This document shows positions 55,485 to 63,495 of a stretch of 63,495 nucleotides of DNA, in pieces. The stretch is from the NCBI RefSeq assembly GCF_014857905.1, contig NZ_JACYXE010000015.1:1-63495 (forward strand). Reading direction: 5' to 3'. Made by a program: the position numbers and the translations under genes. The notes under the pieces are model-generated. The model saw nothing but the letters and a program-made list of their open reading frames with translations, did no database searches and was not told the origin of the DNA. Each line of letters starts with the position of its first letter. The stretch's first letter is position 1. Origin of the DNA: Agilicoccus flavus (lineage in GTDB: Bacteria; Actinomycetota; Actinomycetes; Actinomycetales; Dermatophilaceae).

Positions 55485-56447
55485 ATGAAGCTCGTCGTCA
55501 CCGGAGGGGCCGGGTACATCGGGTCCGTCGTCACGTCCCAACTGCTCGACGCCGGCCACGACGTCACCGTCGTCGACGACCTGTCGACGGGCCACGAGGA
55601 TGCGGTCCCACCGGGGGCGACGTTCGTCCGGGCCCGCATCCACGACATCGGCGACCATCTGGACGGCGCCGACGGCGTCCTCCACTTCGCCGCCAAGTCG
55701 CTCGTGGGCGAGTCCGTCGAGTCGCCCGAGCTGTACTGGGAGAACAACGTCGTCGGGTCGTTCGCCCTCCTCGAGGCGGTCCGGGCGGCCGGTGTGCCGA
55801 GGTTCGTCTTCTCCTCCACCGCGGCCTGTTACGGCGAGCCGGACGTCTCCCCCATCACCGAGGACGTCACGCCGGCCCCCATCAACCCCTACGGTCACAG
55901 CAAGTACGCGGTCGACCTCATGCTCACCGGTTACGCCCGCGCGCACGGGCTGGGAGCGACCTCGCTGCGCTACTTCAACGTGGGCGGGGCGCGCGGCCGG
56001 TTCGGGGAGCGGCATGCCGTCGAGACGCACCTCATCCCCAACGTGCTCATGGTGCCCGCGGGCAAGCGTGAGCGGATGAACATCTTCGGCGACGACTACG
56101 ACACCCCGGACGGGACCGCGGTACGCGACTACCTGCACGTCGTCGACCTCGGCCGCGCCCACCTGCTGGCACTGGACACGTCCGAGGCCGGGCGACACCG
56201 CGTCTTTAACCTCGGCAGCGGGACGGGGTACTCGGTCCGCGAGGTGCTCGACACGTGCCGTAGCGTGACCGACCACGACATCCCGGCCGACGCGCAGCCG
56301 CGCCGGCCCGGTGACCCCACCACCCTCGTCGCCTCGTCCGCCCGCGCCCGCGCGGAACTCGGCTGGAGCCCCGAGTACGGCATCGACGAGATCGTCACGG
56401 ACGCGTGGGACTTCATGCGGTCCGGGGTCGCGGCGGAGCGGTCGTGA
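55485..56447 (+). CDS. galE: UDP-glucose 4-epimerase
   Basis: 320-aa extended SDR that interconverts UDP-glucose and UDP-galactose. VTGGAGYIGSVV binds NAD; catalytic Ser/Thr and Tyr-Lys in VFSSTAACYG and NPYGHSKYAVD; GTAVRDYLHVVDLGRAH is the epimerase block. GAGAGG precedes the ATG and a TAGAGT box lies ~40 nt upstream. It overlaps galK by 4 bp. Confidence 0.9.
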   Translation: MKLVVTGGAGYIGSVVTSQLLDAGHDVTVVDDLSTGHEDAVPPGATFVRARIHDIGDHLDGADGVLHFAAKSLVGESVESPELYWENNVVGSFALLEAVRAAGVPRFVFSSTAACYGEPDVSPITEDVTPAPINPYGHSKYAVDLMLTGYARAHGLGATSLRYFNVGGARGRFGERHAVETHLIPNVLMVPAGKRERMNIFGDDYDTPDGTAVRDYLHVVDLGRAHLLALDTSEAGRHRVFNLGSGTGYSVREVLDTCRSVTDHDIPADAQPRRPGDPTTLVASSARARAELGWSPEYGIDEIVTDAWDFMRSGVAAERS

Positions 56448-57595
56448 CCGGCGGCGCGGCCGAGCTGTTCGAGCGGTCGCACGGTCGCGAGCCCGACGGG
56501 GTCTGGGCCGCGCCCGGGCGCGTCAACCTCATCGGGGAACACACCGACTACAACGAGGGCTTCGTCATGCCACTCGCCCTCGATAAGCGGTGCGTCGCCG
56601 CCGTCGGGCGCGCCCGTGCCGGGCGGTCGACCGCCACGTCGTCGCAGCGGCCCGACGAACCCGTCCGATTCGTCGCCGCGGAGCTTGAGCCCGGCGCCGT
56701 GACCGGCTGGGCGGCCTACGTCGCCGGCGTCGTCTGGAGCCTGCGCGCCGCCGGCCACGACGTGCCCGACGTCGACGTCGTCGTCGACAGCGACGTGCCC
56801 CTCGGCGCCAGCCTCTCGTCCTCGGCCGCGCTCGAGTGCTCCGTCGCGCTCGCCCTGTCGGACCTGCACGGGCTGGGACTCGATCGGACCGGGGTCGCCC
56901 TGGCGGCCCAGCGCGCGGAGAACGATTTCGTCGGCATGCCCTGCGGTGCCCTCGACCAGCTCGCGTCGATGCACGGGCGGGCCGGGCACGCCGTGTTCAT
57001 GGACACCCGCAGCCTGTCGATGGAACCGGTCCCCTTCGACGTCACGCGGCACGGCCTGCGGCTGCTCGTCATCGACACCCGCGCCCCGCACGCCCTCGTC
57101 GACGGCGAGTACGCCGCTCGGCGACGCGACTGCGAGCGCGCGGCGGCCGTGCTGGGGGTCGACGCGCTGCGCGATGTCGGGCCGGGCGACCTCGATGCGG
57201 CGCTGCAGCGCCTCGACGAGGACGTCCTGCGGCGCCGGGTGCGTCACGTCGTCACCGAGGACGCCCGGGTTCTCGAGCTCGCGGCCGCCATGCGCACGGG
57301 CGATGATCCCCGCGACGTCGGGCCTCTGCTCACCGCGTCGCACGTGTCCCTGCGCGACGACTACGAGGTGACCGTGCCGCACCTCGACGTGGCCGTCGAC
57401 GCGGCCCTCGCCGCCGGTGCTCATGGGGCCCGGATGACCGGCGGTGGATTCGGAGGGTCGATCATCGCCCTCGTGGACGCAGACGCGGCTGAGCGAATCG
57501 TCGAGGCGGTCGAGGCCGCCTACACGCAGCGGGGTTTCATCCCACCGGTCGCCTTCGACGCGACGCCCGCCGACGGCGCGAGTCGCCTGGTGTGA
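56444..57595 (+). CDS. galK: Galactokinase
   Basis: 383-aa GHMP kinase. GRVNLIGEHTDYNEGFVMP is the galactokinase signature; LGASLSSSAALECSVALAL is the phosphate loop; GARMTGGGFGGSIIALVD is the C-terminal GHMP motif. The GTG start is coupled to the galE stop. No galT is in the window. Confidence 0.9.
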   Translation: MTGGAAELFERSHGREPDGVWAAPGRVNLIGEHTDYNEGFVMPLALDKRCVAAVGRARAGRSTATSSQRPDEPVRFVAAELEPGAVTGWAAYVAGVVWSLRAAGHDVPDVDVVVDSDVPLGASLSSSAALECSVALALSDLHGLGLDRTGVALAAQRAENDFVGMPCGALDQLASMHGRAGHAVFMDTRSLSMEPVPFDVTRHGLRLLVIDTRAPHALVDGEYAARRRDCERAAAVLGVDALRDVGPGDLDAALQRLDEDVLRRRVRHVVTEDARVLELAAAMRTGDDPRDVGPLLTASHVSLRDDYEVTVPHLDVAVDAALAAGAHGARMTGGGFGGSIIALVDADAAERIVEAVEAAYTQRGFIPPVAFDATPADGASRLV

Positions 57596-57635
57596 TCCGG
57601 CGCCCGGACCTGGCGTCGCGCGCCGCTATACGGGA

Positions 57636-57665
57636 CGAGCCCCGGACCGATCGGTCCGGGGCTCG
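57636..57665. terminator. Bidirectional terminator after galK
   Basis: Perfect palindrome: 13-bp stem CGAGCCCCGGACC with a GATC loop, between galK and the convergent DUF2382 gene. Confidence 0.8.
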
Positions 57666-57689
57666 TTCGCGTGTGCGTGGCGGGATCGC

Positions 57690-58655
57690 TCAGCGGCGGT
57701 CGTCGCGGTCGCGCACGCCGTCCTGCTCGATCTCGACCTCTTCCTTGCGAACCTCGGCCGAGACCTGCTCCTTCTCGGTGACCGTCTCGCGGTCGAGGCT
57801 GATGCGCTCCTTGGCGACGGTCTCCTTCTCGACGACGGGGCGCTCGGCGTGCGTCGTCACCGAGACCTCTTCCTCACCGTCACCGATGCGGCCGACGTTC
57901 TCGCCCTCGCGGACGGGCTCGCGGACGACATGCACCTCTTCGCGCTCGACCGGCACGGTGACGTTCTGCTGCTCCGTCACGACGTGCTTGCGGAGACGGG
58001 TGCGACCGGTCTCGACGCGCTCCTTGCCCACGTTGAGCTGCTCCTCGCGGCGCACCATCGAGTCGGCCCCGGCGTCGGCCCCGGCGTCGGCCCCGTGGTC
58101 GGCGCCGTGGTCGGGGTCGGCCGCACGGTCGCGGTCGACGTTCTGGTGGGGACGGTCCGCGCCCAGGTCGGCACCGTGGTCGGCGCCGTGGTCCGGGTCG
58201 GCGGAGCGGTCGCGGTCGACGTTCTGGTGGGGACGGTCCGCGCCCACGTCGGCCCCGCGGTCGGCGCCGTGGTCCGGGTCGGCCGCACGGTCACGGTCCG
58301 TGCCGACACCGCCGACACCGGCCGCACCGGCCTGGCCGACGTTGTAGTAGCGGTAGAGCTCGTCCTCTTCCTGCTCCGAGATGTGGTGCTCGGCGTCGAC
58401 GTTCGGGGCGTCCTTGATGAAGTCCTTCGTGTAGGGCACCCGAATCTCGGAGGCGTCCATCGTGGCCTCCGCGAGCGGGACGAACGTCTCCTTCGTGCCG
58501 AACAGACCCGTCTTGGCCGTGGCCCAGGTGGGGCGGTCGTTCTGGTCGTCCAGGTAGATCTGCCCGACGCCACCGACCTTGTCGCCGTTCTGGTCGACGA
58601 TCGTGGCGTCGTACAGGCGGCGGAGGTCGTCCTGCGTCATGTCGTTTCCGAACAT
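57690..58655 (-). CDS. PRC-barrel and DUF2382 domain stress protein with tandem repeats
   Basis: 321-aa soluble protein. Residues ~1-105 are a PRC-barrel domain (LYDATIVDQNGDKVGGVGQI, TWATAKTGLFGTKETFVPLA). The middle is a His/Asp/Gly-rich linker of ~27-aa repeats (DRDRxADPDHGADxGAD, PHQNV). The C-terminal ~115 residues are DUF2382 (REEQLNVGKERVETGRTRLR, VPVEREEVHVVREPV). Such proteins are usually stress-induced. AAGGAG precedes the ATG and a SigB-type promoter lies upstream. Confidence 0.9.
   Translation of the reverse strand: MFGNDMTQDDLRRLYDATIVDQNGDKVGGVGQIYLDDQNDRPTWATAKTGLFGTKETFVPLAEATMDASEIRVPYTKDFIKDAPNVDAEHHISEQEEDELYRYYNVGQAGAAGVGGVGTDRDRAADPDHGADRGADVGADRPHQNVDRDRSADPDHGADHGADLGADRPHQNVDRDRAADPDHGADHGADAGADAGADSMVRREEQLNVGKERVETGRTRLRKHVVTEQQNVTVPVEREEVHVVREPVREGENVGRIGDGEEEVSVTTHAERPVVEKETVAKERISLDRETVTEKEQVSAEVRKEEVEIEQDGVRDRDDRR
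58137..58298. repeat. Two 81-bp in-frame tandem repeats in the DUF2382 gene
   Basis: Units 58137-58217 and 58218-58298 are nearly identical and encode the 27-aa DRDR...PHQNV module; a partial third copy lies at about 58072-58136. Confidence 0.85.
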
Positions 58656-58784
58656 CAGTGTCTCCTTGGTGGTTGACGTGCCGGGCGCCGGAGCGACACC
58701 CGAGCCGATGCTTCGAGCGCGTCCCCGGCGGACCGGGGACCTGCTGCCCCGGCCTCGTGAGGCCGGGCGGCGATGTGTGGTGAC

Positions 58785-58810
58785 CTACCCAAGGCCTCGA
58801 CGGGCCAAAC
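58785..58810 (-). promoter_or_regulatory. SigB/SigF-type promoter of the DUF2382 gene
   Basis: On the minus strand GTTT (58810-58807), 16 nt, then GGGTAG (58790-58785). The leader of ~120 nt contains a CCCGGCCTC/GAGGCCGGG hairpin. The rest of the 314-bp gap 58656-58969 shows nothing clear. Confidence 0.6.
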
Positions 58811-58969
58811 AGGGCGGGTCGTCATCGCGTCGGGGGCCCTGTACCCACTGCCCTCCTGGGCATTCGTCCAGGAGCCCGGATTTCCGGACATCGTCGATGC
58901 TCCGCCGGTGGCGCGCTCGTGCACCCGCCCTTCCGGCCCACCCGCGCTCTGCGCCCCGGGTAGCGGCCC

Positions 58970-61096
58970 TCACGGACGCCGGTGGACGAGGAGCGGCAGC
59001 ACCCGGCCGGCACCGGCGTCGCGCAGGGCTGCCCCGCCGACGGTGATCGGCCACCCCGACGACGTGGCGTCGGCGACGAGCAGGACGTCGCGCCCGGCGA
59101 CGAGCGCCGCGAGGTCGGGCGGGACCGTGAGGCGCTCTCGCCACGCGGCCGCCTCGGCCGCGCCGCCCGACTCCCGCGAGATCTCGGGTGGGCGGCCGAC
59201 CGGCCACCGGCCGCGCTCGAGGCGCCCGACCCCGGCGAGGTGGTCGGTCACGCCGTCGAGCATCGTCGGCAGGCCGCCGCAGGCGAGGTCGACGACGACC
59301 GACGGCCGGGCCGACCACTCGCCCTTCCAGCGGACGAGCACGTCGACGGCCCCGTCGAGCAGGTCGGGCGGCGGCGCGCCGTCGCGGTCGAGGCAGACCC
59401 GCGCGACCTCGGCCCACTCGGGGGCGTCGGCGTGGACGACGACCCGCCCTGGCTCCACGGCGAGGCCCGCCGGGATGCGTCCGCGGGCGCCGAATTCGCC
59501 TCCGGGCCACATCTTGCGCGGGTCGAGCACGCGGGTCGTCGAGCGCAGCGTGGCCCCGACCGCTCGGGCGGTCTCGCCGCGGGGGGCGGCCGCCACGTCG
59601 TCGGGCAGACCGTCCAGACACACGGAGCACCGGCCGCAGTCCCGCGCGTCGGGGTCGTCGAGGGCCTCTTGCAGCAGACGCATGAGGCAGCGGCGGCCCG
59701 CGACGTACTCGCGCATGAGGTCGGCCTCGCGGCGGCGGGTCGCGACGATGCCCTCGTAGTGCGCGGCGTCGTACTCCCAGGGCGTCCCGGTGCTCACCCA
59801 CCCGTCGGCCACCCGGTCGACGGCCCCGTCGACGGCGAGCTGCTTGAGCAGCAGCTCCACCCGGCCGCGGCGGATGCCGGTGGACGCCTCGAGCGCCGGG
59901 ACGGAGGCGGGCGCGGCGTCCGGACCCGCCGGGCCGAGCGCAGCCAGCAGCCGCTGTACCTGGGCCGGGTCGGGCAGCGTGGCCGTCGCGAAGTACTCCC
60001 AGACCCCGTCGTCGGCGCGGGAGCCCAACAGGGCGACGAGGGCGTGGTCGATGGCGCGGCCGGCGCGGCCCACCTGTTGGTAGTAGGAGACGGGCGAGGG
60101 TGGGGCTCCGACGTGCACGACGAAGCCGAGGTCCGGCTTGTCGTAGCCCATGCCGAGCGCCGAGGTGGCGACGAGGGCCTTGAGCCGGTTGTCGCGCAGG
60201 GCGTCCTCGAGGTCGCGGCGTTCCTCGATGGGGATGCGACCGGTGTAGGCGGCCACCGGGACCGACGGCCCGTGGACCGCCCGGATCGCGTCGACGAGCC
60301 GGTGGGCGTCGTCGACCGTGAGGGCGTAGACGATCCCCGACCCGGGGAGGGTGGGCAGGTGGTCGACGACCCAGGCGAACCGCTCGAGCGGGCGCAGGCC
60401 GTCGATGCTGAGCAGTTGGAGGCTCGAGCGGGCCAACGGCCCGCGCAGGACGAGCGTGGCGTCGCCGAGCTGGGCGGCGACGTCGGCGGTCACCCTCGCG
60501 TTGGCCGTCGCCGTCGTGGCCAGGACGGGAGCCGCGGGATCGAGGCGACGCAGGACGTCCGACACGCGCCGGTAGTCGGGCCGGAAGTCGTGGCCCCAGT
60601 CGGAGACGGCGTGGGCCTCGTCGATGACGAGCAGCCCGATGCCGTCGGCGAGAGCGTCGAGTACCCGGCGGCCGAACCCGGGATGGGCGAGCCGCTCGGG
60701 CGAGACGAGCAGGACGTCGACCTCCCCCGCCCGCAGGGCGTCCTCGATCGCCGTCCACTCGTCGTGGTTGCCCGAGTTGAGGGTGGCCGCCCGCAGCCCT
60801 GCCTTCTGCGCCGCCGCCACCTGGTCGCGCATGAGCGCGATGAGGGGCGAGACGACGAGCGTGGGTCCGGCGCCCTCGCTGCGGCGGATGGCCGTGGCGG
60901 CCCAGTACACCGCGGACTTGCCCCACCCCGTCGCCTGCACGACGAGGACGCGCGCCCCCGGCTGCGTCAGCGCGGCCACCGCGCGTTCCTGGTCGGGGCG
61001 CAGGGCCGCCCCGGGGCCGGCGAGGGCGGTGATGACGCGGTCGGCGACGTCGCGGTGCTCGTCGCGCAGCGTGCTGGGGCGGGAGTCCGGGTCCAT
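58970..61096 (-). CDS. RecQ-like DNA helicase with PRTase-like C-terminus
   Basis: 708-aa ATP-dependent 3'-5' helicase. Motifs: LRPDQERAVAALTQPGARVL, Walker A QATGWGKSAVYW, VVSPLIALMRDQV, DEAH, TTATANARV, and QVGRAGRAIDHAL. A zinc-binding DCGRCSVC cluster follows the RecA domains. The last ~60 residues (LLVADATSSGWPITVGGAAL) look like a phosphoribosyltransferase-fold tail found in actinobacterial RecQ relatives. The ATG was chosen by family length. Confidence 0.9.
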   Translation of the reverse strand: MDPDSRPSTLRDEHRDVADRVITALAGPGAALRPDQERAVAALTQPGARVLVVQATGWGKSAVYWAATAIRRSEGAGPTLVVSPLIALMRDQVAAAQKAGLRAATLNSGNHDEWTAIEDALRAGEVDVLLVSPERLAHPGFGRRVLDALADGIGLLVIDEAHAVSDWGHDFRPDYRRVSDVLRRLDPAAPVLATTATANARVTADVAAQLGDATLVLRGPLARSSLQLLSIDGLRPLERFAWVVDHLPTLPGSGIVYALTVDDAHRLVDAIRAVHGPSVPVAAYTGRIPIEERRDLEDALRDNRLKALVATSALGMGYDKPDLGFVVHVGAPPSPVSYYQQVGRAGRAIDHALVALLGSRADDGVWEYFATATLPDPAQVQRLLAALGPAGPDAAPASVPALEASTGIRRGRVELLLKQLAVDGAVDRVADGWVSTGTPWEYDAAHYEGIVATRRREADLMREYVAGRRCLMRLLQEALDDPDARDCGRCSVCLDGLPDDVAAAPRGETARAVGATLRSTTRVLDPRKMWPGGEFGARGRIPAGLAVEPGRVVVHADAPEWAEVARVCLDRDGAPPPDLLDGAVDVLVRWKGEWSARPSVVVDLACGGLPTMLDGVTDHLAGVGRLERGRWPVGRPPEISRESGGAAEAAAWRERLTVPPDLAALVAGRDVLLVADATSSGWPITVGGAALRDAGAGRVLPLLVHRRP

Positions 61097-61227
61097 GCTC
61101 GGCAACCTAGGCCACCCCACCGACAGGGTCGTGACCCATCCACCCGGCCTACCCCGGCGTTCGGCTCGCCCCTCGACGGGAGGGGTCGACGGCAGACCGT
61201 CTCGGGCGGCCGGAACGGCGGGTGGGC

Positions 61228-63114
61228 TCAGAACGGTGGGTGGGCGCGGCGGTGGTTCTCGGATGCCAGGCGGGAGGCGGTGTGGGCGGTGCGTTCAGCG
61301 GCGAGGGCGGCCTGGAGGACGGTGATCTCGTCGCGTAGCCGGGCCTCGCGGCCGCGAAGCCAGGCGTCGAGCGGGTCCGGGATCGCGTCGGGTGCGTCGT
61401 GCTGCACCTGTGGCGCGGGGTCGGGGGTCGCCTGGGAGTCGGGGTCGACGGGGGCGTCGACGCCGATGTCGGTGTAGTCGTACGGGTAGGTCGTGTACGT
61501 CTGTCCGTCGGGGAGGTGCCATGCGACGGTGCCGTCGGGGGTGAGGGTGGCGGCCCAGTGGTGGCGGGTCTTCTTGGAGTGGTGCCGTCGGCAAAGGCTT
61601 TGGAGGTTGTTCGCGCAGGTGGGTCCGCCGTGTCGGCGTTCGTTCACGTGGTCGAGGTCGGTGGTGTGGGCGGGTCGGTCGCAGCCGGGGGCGCGGCAGC
61701 GGCCGTCGCGGGCGCGGGCGACGCGGGTCATGTCGGCGGGCGCCCGGTAGGTGTTGACGACGGCGTTCATCGCGTAGCCGGTGGCGGGGTCGGTGACGAT
61801 GCGCCGCCACCGGGAGTCGCGGCCGTGGGCGAGGGCGCGGATGGTTTCGGCGGCGACGGGGATGCCTTCGACGAGGCCGGGTTCGTCGTTCGCGCCGAGC
61901 AGGGCGGCGGCGGAGATGACGACGTCGACGACGGCGACCGGCCAGCCGGCGGCCGGGTGGTCGGGGTGGTCGGTGCTGGTGGGGGCGTCGGGGGTGGGTC
62001 GGCCGAACAGGAGCAGGTCGAGGGCGATGTCGGAGCGCAGTTGGTCGAGGGTGCGCCGGTCGCCGCCACCGCGCAGGGCGCGGGCGATGGCGTCGATGCG
62101 GCGGTAGGCGCCGGCGCAGCGGGCGTCGCCGCCGCGGATGCCGAGGGAGGCGGCGCCGTCGTCCTCGGTGCGGATCCACACGGCCCGCCGGGCCGCGGCG
62201 GCCGAGCGTCGGGTGCGGCTGCTCGCATGCCGGATCGTCTGCCGGCGCAGGCAGGCGCGGAACTCCCGCTGCCCCGCCGGGGCGCCGGTCCGACTCCGGC
62301 GACGGGCCGCGTACGCGGCGACCGCGGCAGCGATGGCGGCCCGCACCTCGGTCGGCACCTCCAGGGCGTCGACCTCTTCCACGACCGTGCACGCCTGCTC
62401 GAAGGTGACTTCCCCGGCGGCCACCGAGGCGGTCAGCGGCTCGGCCACCGTCGGTGCCGCTTGGGCCAGGCCGGCTCGGCCCAGCCACGGCCCCCGCCGA
62501 CCCCCGCACGACGCGACCGCGGAATCCACGACCGCGGACCTCGCCTGCGCCTCGACCTCCCGCCGCCGTGCCGGCCCCGCCTCGGGCTCGCCCGCGAGGT
62601 CCGTCGCGGTCTGCGCCGCGATGAGCCGGCCCAGGACCTCCGCGCGGCGCAACTCGATCCGCGCCGAGGTCGCGTCCAGCTCGCGCAGTTCGGCGTACCA
62701 CCCGTCGGCGTCCCCGCGAGGACCGCAGCCGCCCCGCTCGTCGGAGTCCGATCGGGGCTCGACCGTGGGACCCGGGCCGTCCGGCTCGCCGCGCTTGTCG
62801 GAGTCCGATCGGGGCTCGACCGTGGGACCGGCGCCGCCCGACTCGCTGCGCTCGTCGCAGTCCTGCCGAGACTCGGCCGGACCGGCGGTGGCCCCACCGG
62901 GCGCGGGCCGCTCTTCGCGGCCGAGGAGGGCGCGCAGCCGGTCGACGTCCACCCCCAACACATCCGTGCCGGGGATCACCGCCTCGGGCGTCGTCGGGGT
63001 GGCCGACGTGATCAGGCACGCGAGAAGGGTGGTACGTAATTGCACTTCGAGCGCACTCGTGGAGGGCTCGAAGAACGTCGCTGTCTGTGTTGGCGTCGAC
63101 AAGGTGGCCCCCAT
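61228..63114 (-). CDS. DUF222/HNH endonuclease domain protein (13E12 repeat family)
   Basis: 628-aa protein of the 13E12/DUF222 family. The large DUF222 domain is followed by an HNH nuclease motif (DRPAHTTDLDHVNERRHGGP, CANNLQSLCRRHHSKKTRHH). Such proteins occur in many copies in actinobacteria and behave as mobile or repeated elements. Residues ~80-140 hold two copies of GPTVEPRSDSD (33-bp repeats). The ATG at 63114 is favoured; a longer reading adds 63 residues without family support. Confidence 0.8.
   Translation of the reverse strand: MGATLSTPTQTATFFEPSTSALEVQLRTTLLACLITSATPTTPEAVIPGTDVLGVDVDRLRALLGREERPAPGGATAGPAESRQDCDERSESGGAGPTVEPRSDSDKRGEPDGPGPTVEPRSDSDERGGCGPRGDADGWYAELRELDATSARIELRRAEVLGRLIAAQTATDLAGEPEAGPARRREVEAQARSAVVDSAVASCGGRRGPWLGRAGLAQAAPTVAEPLTASVAAGEVTFEQACTVVEEVDALEVPTEVRAAIAAAVAAYAARRRSRTGAPAGQREFRACLRRQTIRHASSRTRRSAAAARRAVWIRTEDDGAASLGIRGGDARCAGAYRRIDAIARALRGGGDRRTLDQLRSDIALDLLLFGRPTPDAPTSTDHPDHPAAGWPVAVVDVVISAAALLGANDEPGLVEGIPVAAETIRALAHGRDSRWRRIVTDPATGYAMNAVVNTYRAPADMTRVARARDGRCRAPGCDRPAHTTDLDHVNERRHGGPTCANNLQSLCRRHHSKKTRHHWAATLTPDGTVAWHLPDGQTYTTYPYDYTDIGVDAPVDPDSQATPDPAPQVQHDAPDAIPDPLDAWLRGREARLRDEITVLQAALAAERTAHTASRLASENHRRAHPPF
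62740..62829. repeat. 33-bp direct repeats, 57-bp period, in the HNH gene
   Basis: Identical 33-bp copies at 62740-62772 and 62797-62829, encoding GPTVEPRSDSD in the variable region before DUF222. Confidence 0.8.
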
Positions 63115-63303
63115 TCTTTGCGGCTCGATAACTGGCTCCAGTTTATCGGATGATGAGCCGTCATGGGATGGAACGAGCCGAATAGTTGGCGCCCCGACAC
63201 CCACCGCTATCGAACGTTCAGCCCGCGCCGCAATCCGCCGATACCGGTGTTGGAAGGCGCTGAGGAGATTACCGGCTGGGACTGCTGCACGAACGGGTGA
63301 CAT

Positions 63304-63495
63304 CTGATCTGTGGTGCTGAGAGGTGCCGCTGGAAGGATGTAGACCGTGCCGAAGCCCTACCCCCGAGAGTTCGGCGACGACGTCGTGCGTGTCGCGAGG
63401 AACCGTGAACCGGGTGCCCACCTGAAGCAGGTCGCTGCCGATTTCGGCATCAGCGAGTCGTGCCTGACGAACTGGATGAAGACCGCTGACGTCGA
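63304..63495 (+). mobile_element. Left end of an IS3-family insertion sequence (partial)
   Basis: Holds the start of an IS3-type transposase gene and ~43 bp of left-end sequence beginning TGATCTGTGG. The exact boundary cannot be set because the other end is outside the window. Confidence 0.45.
63347..63495 (+). CDS. IS3-family transposase OrfA, 5' part
   Basis: Forty-nine codons from a GTG with GGAAGGA ~11 nt upstream: PKPYPREFGDDVVRVARNRE then HLKQVAADFGISESCLTNWM, the helix-turn-helix N-terminus of IS3-type OrfA. The rest is beyond the window. Confidence 0.8.
   Translation, partial: MPKPYPREFGDDVVRVARNREPGAHLKQVAADFGISESCLTNWMKTADV

Noticed and set aside
58060-58300. Repeats in the DUF2382 gene considered as a CRISPR array
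   Set aside because: The repeats are in frame, directly adjacent and of coding type, with no unique spacers.

Overview
The window is a high-GC actinobacterial chromosome segment. It carries actinobacterial hallmarks: a pupylation locus (mpa, dop, pup, pafA, pafB, pafC), mycothiol ligase mshC, RbpA, a separate Lnt/Ppm1 pair, DUF3090/SCO1664 genes and a Tat operon. The 20S proteasome genes prcB/prcA are missing from their usual place between pup and pafA, and the Mpa C-terminus lacks the usual GQYL tail. This fits an actinobacterium that pupylates without a proteasome, as in Corynebacterium and some Micrococcales. I do not name a genus.

Left part (1-18 kb) is accessory and worn. It has a 3' gene fragment, an acetyltransferase, a nucleoside deoxyribosyltransferase-like protein, a HicAB module and an AbrB/RelE-type module, then a 126-bp nested palindrome. 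A duplicated 155-bp segment flanks a glyoxalase-family gene. A PLP enzyme is frameshifted. A HelR-type rifampicin-resistance helicase has a perfect RAE palindrome upstream but has lost its central helicase motifs. Then come a PaaX-type regulator, a class V aminotransferase, a diacylglycerol kinase fused to an App1-type phosphatidate phosphatase, a PaoABC-type aldehyde oxidoreductase operon and a methyltransferase remnant.

Middle part (18-41 kb) is mostly core: a CsbD stress protein with a SigB/SigF-like promoter, a VanY-like peptidase, rbpA with a SigR-like promoter, lnt-ppm1 with a long structured leader or ncRNA upstream, ybaK and a 5'-3' exonuclease, the HelY helicase, tatC-tatA, pafC-pafB, two FKBP prolyl isomerases, pafA-pup, dop, a divergent PRPP synthetase with DUF3054, and mpa-trmI. 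Many genes have a TANNNT -10 box 6-8 nt before the start codon, so leaderless mRNAs look common.

Right part (41-63.5 kb) has a RecB-like nuclease, a GNAT/HAD pair, PAC2, mshC, SCO1664, DUF3090, a GH13 enzyme lying inside that otherwise familiar cluster, a histidine phosphatase, CorA, UppP, small conserved proteins, an M20 hydrolase, tRNA-Leu(GAG), galE-galK, a PRC/DUF2382 stress protein with 81-bp tandem repeats, a RecQ-like helicase, a DUF222/HNH protein of the 13E12 repeat type and the first 49 codons of an IS3-family OrfA at the edge.
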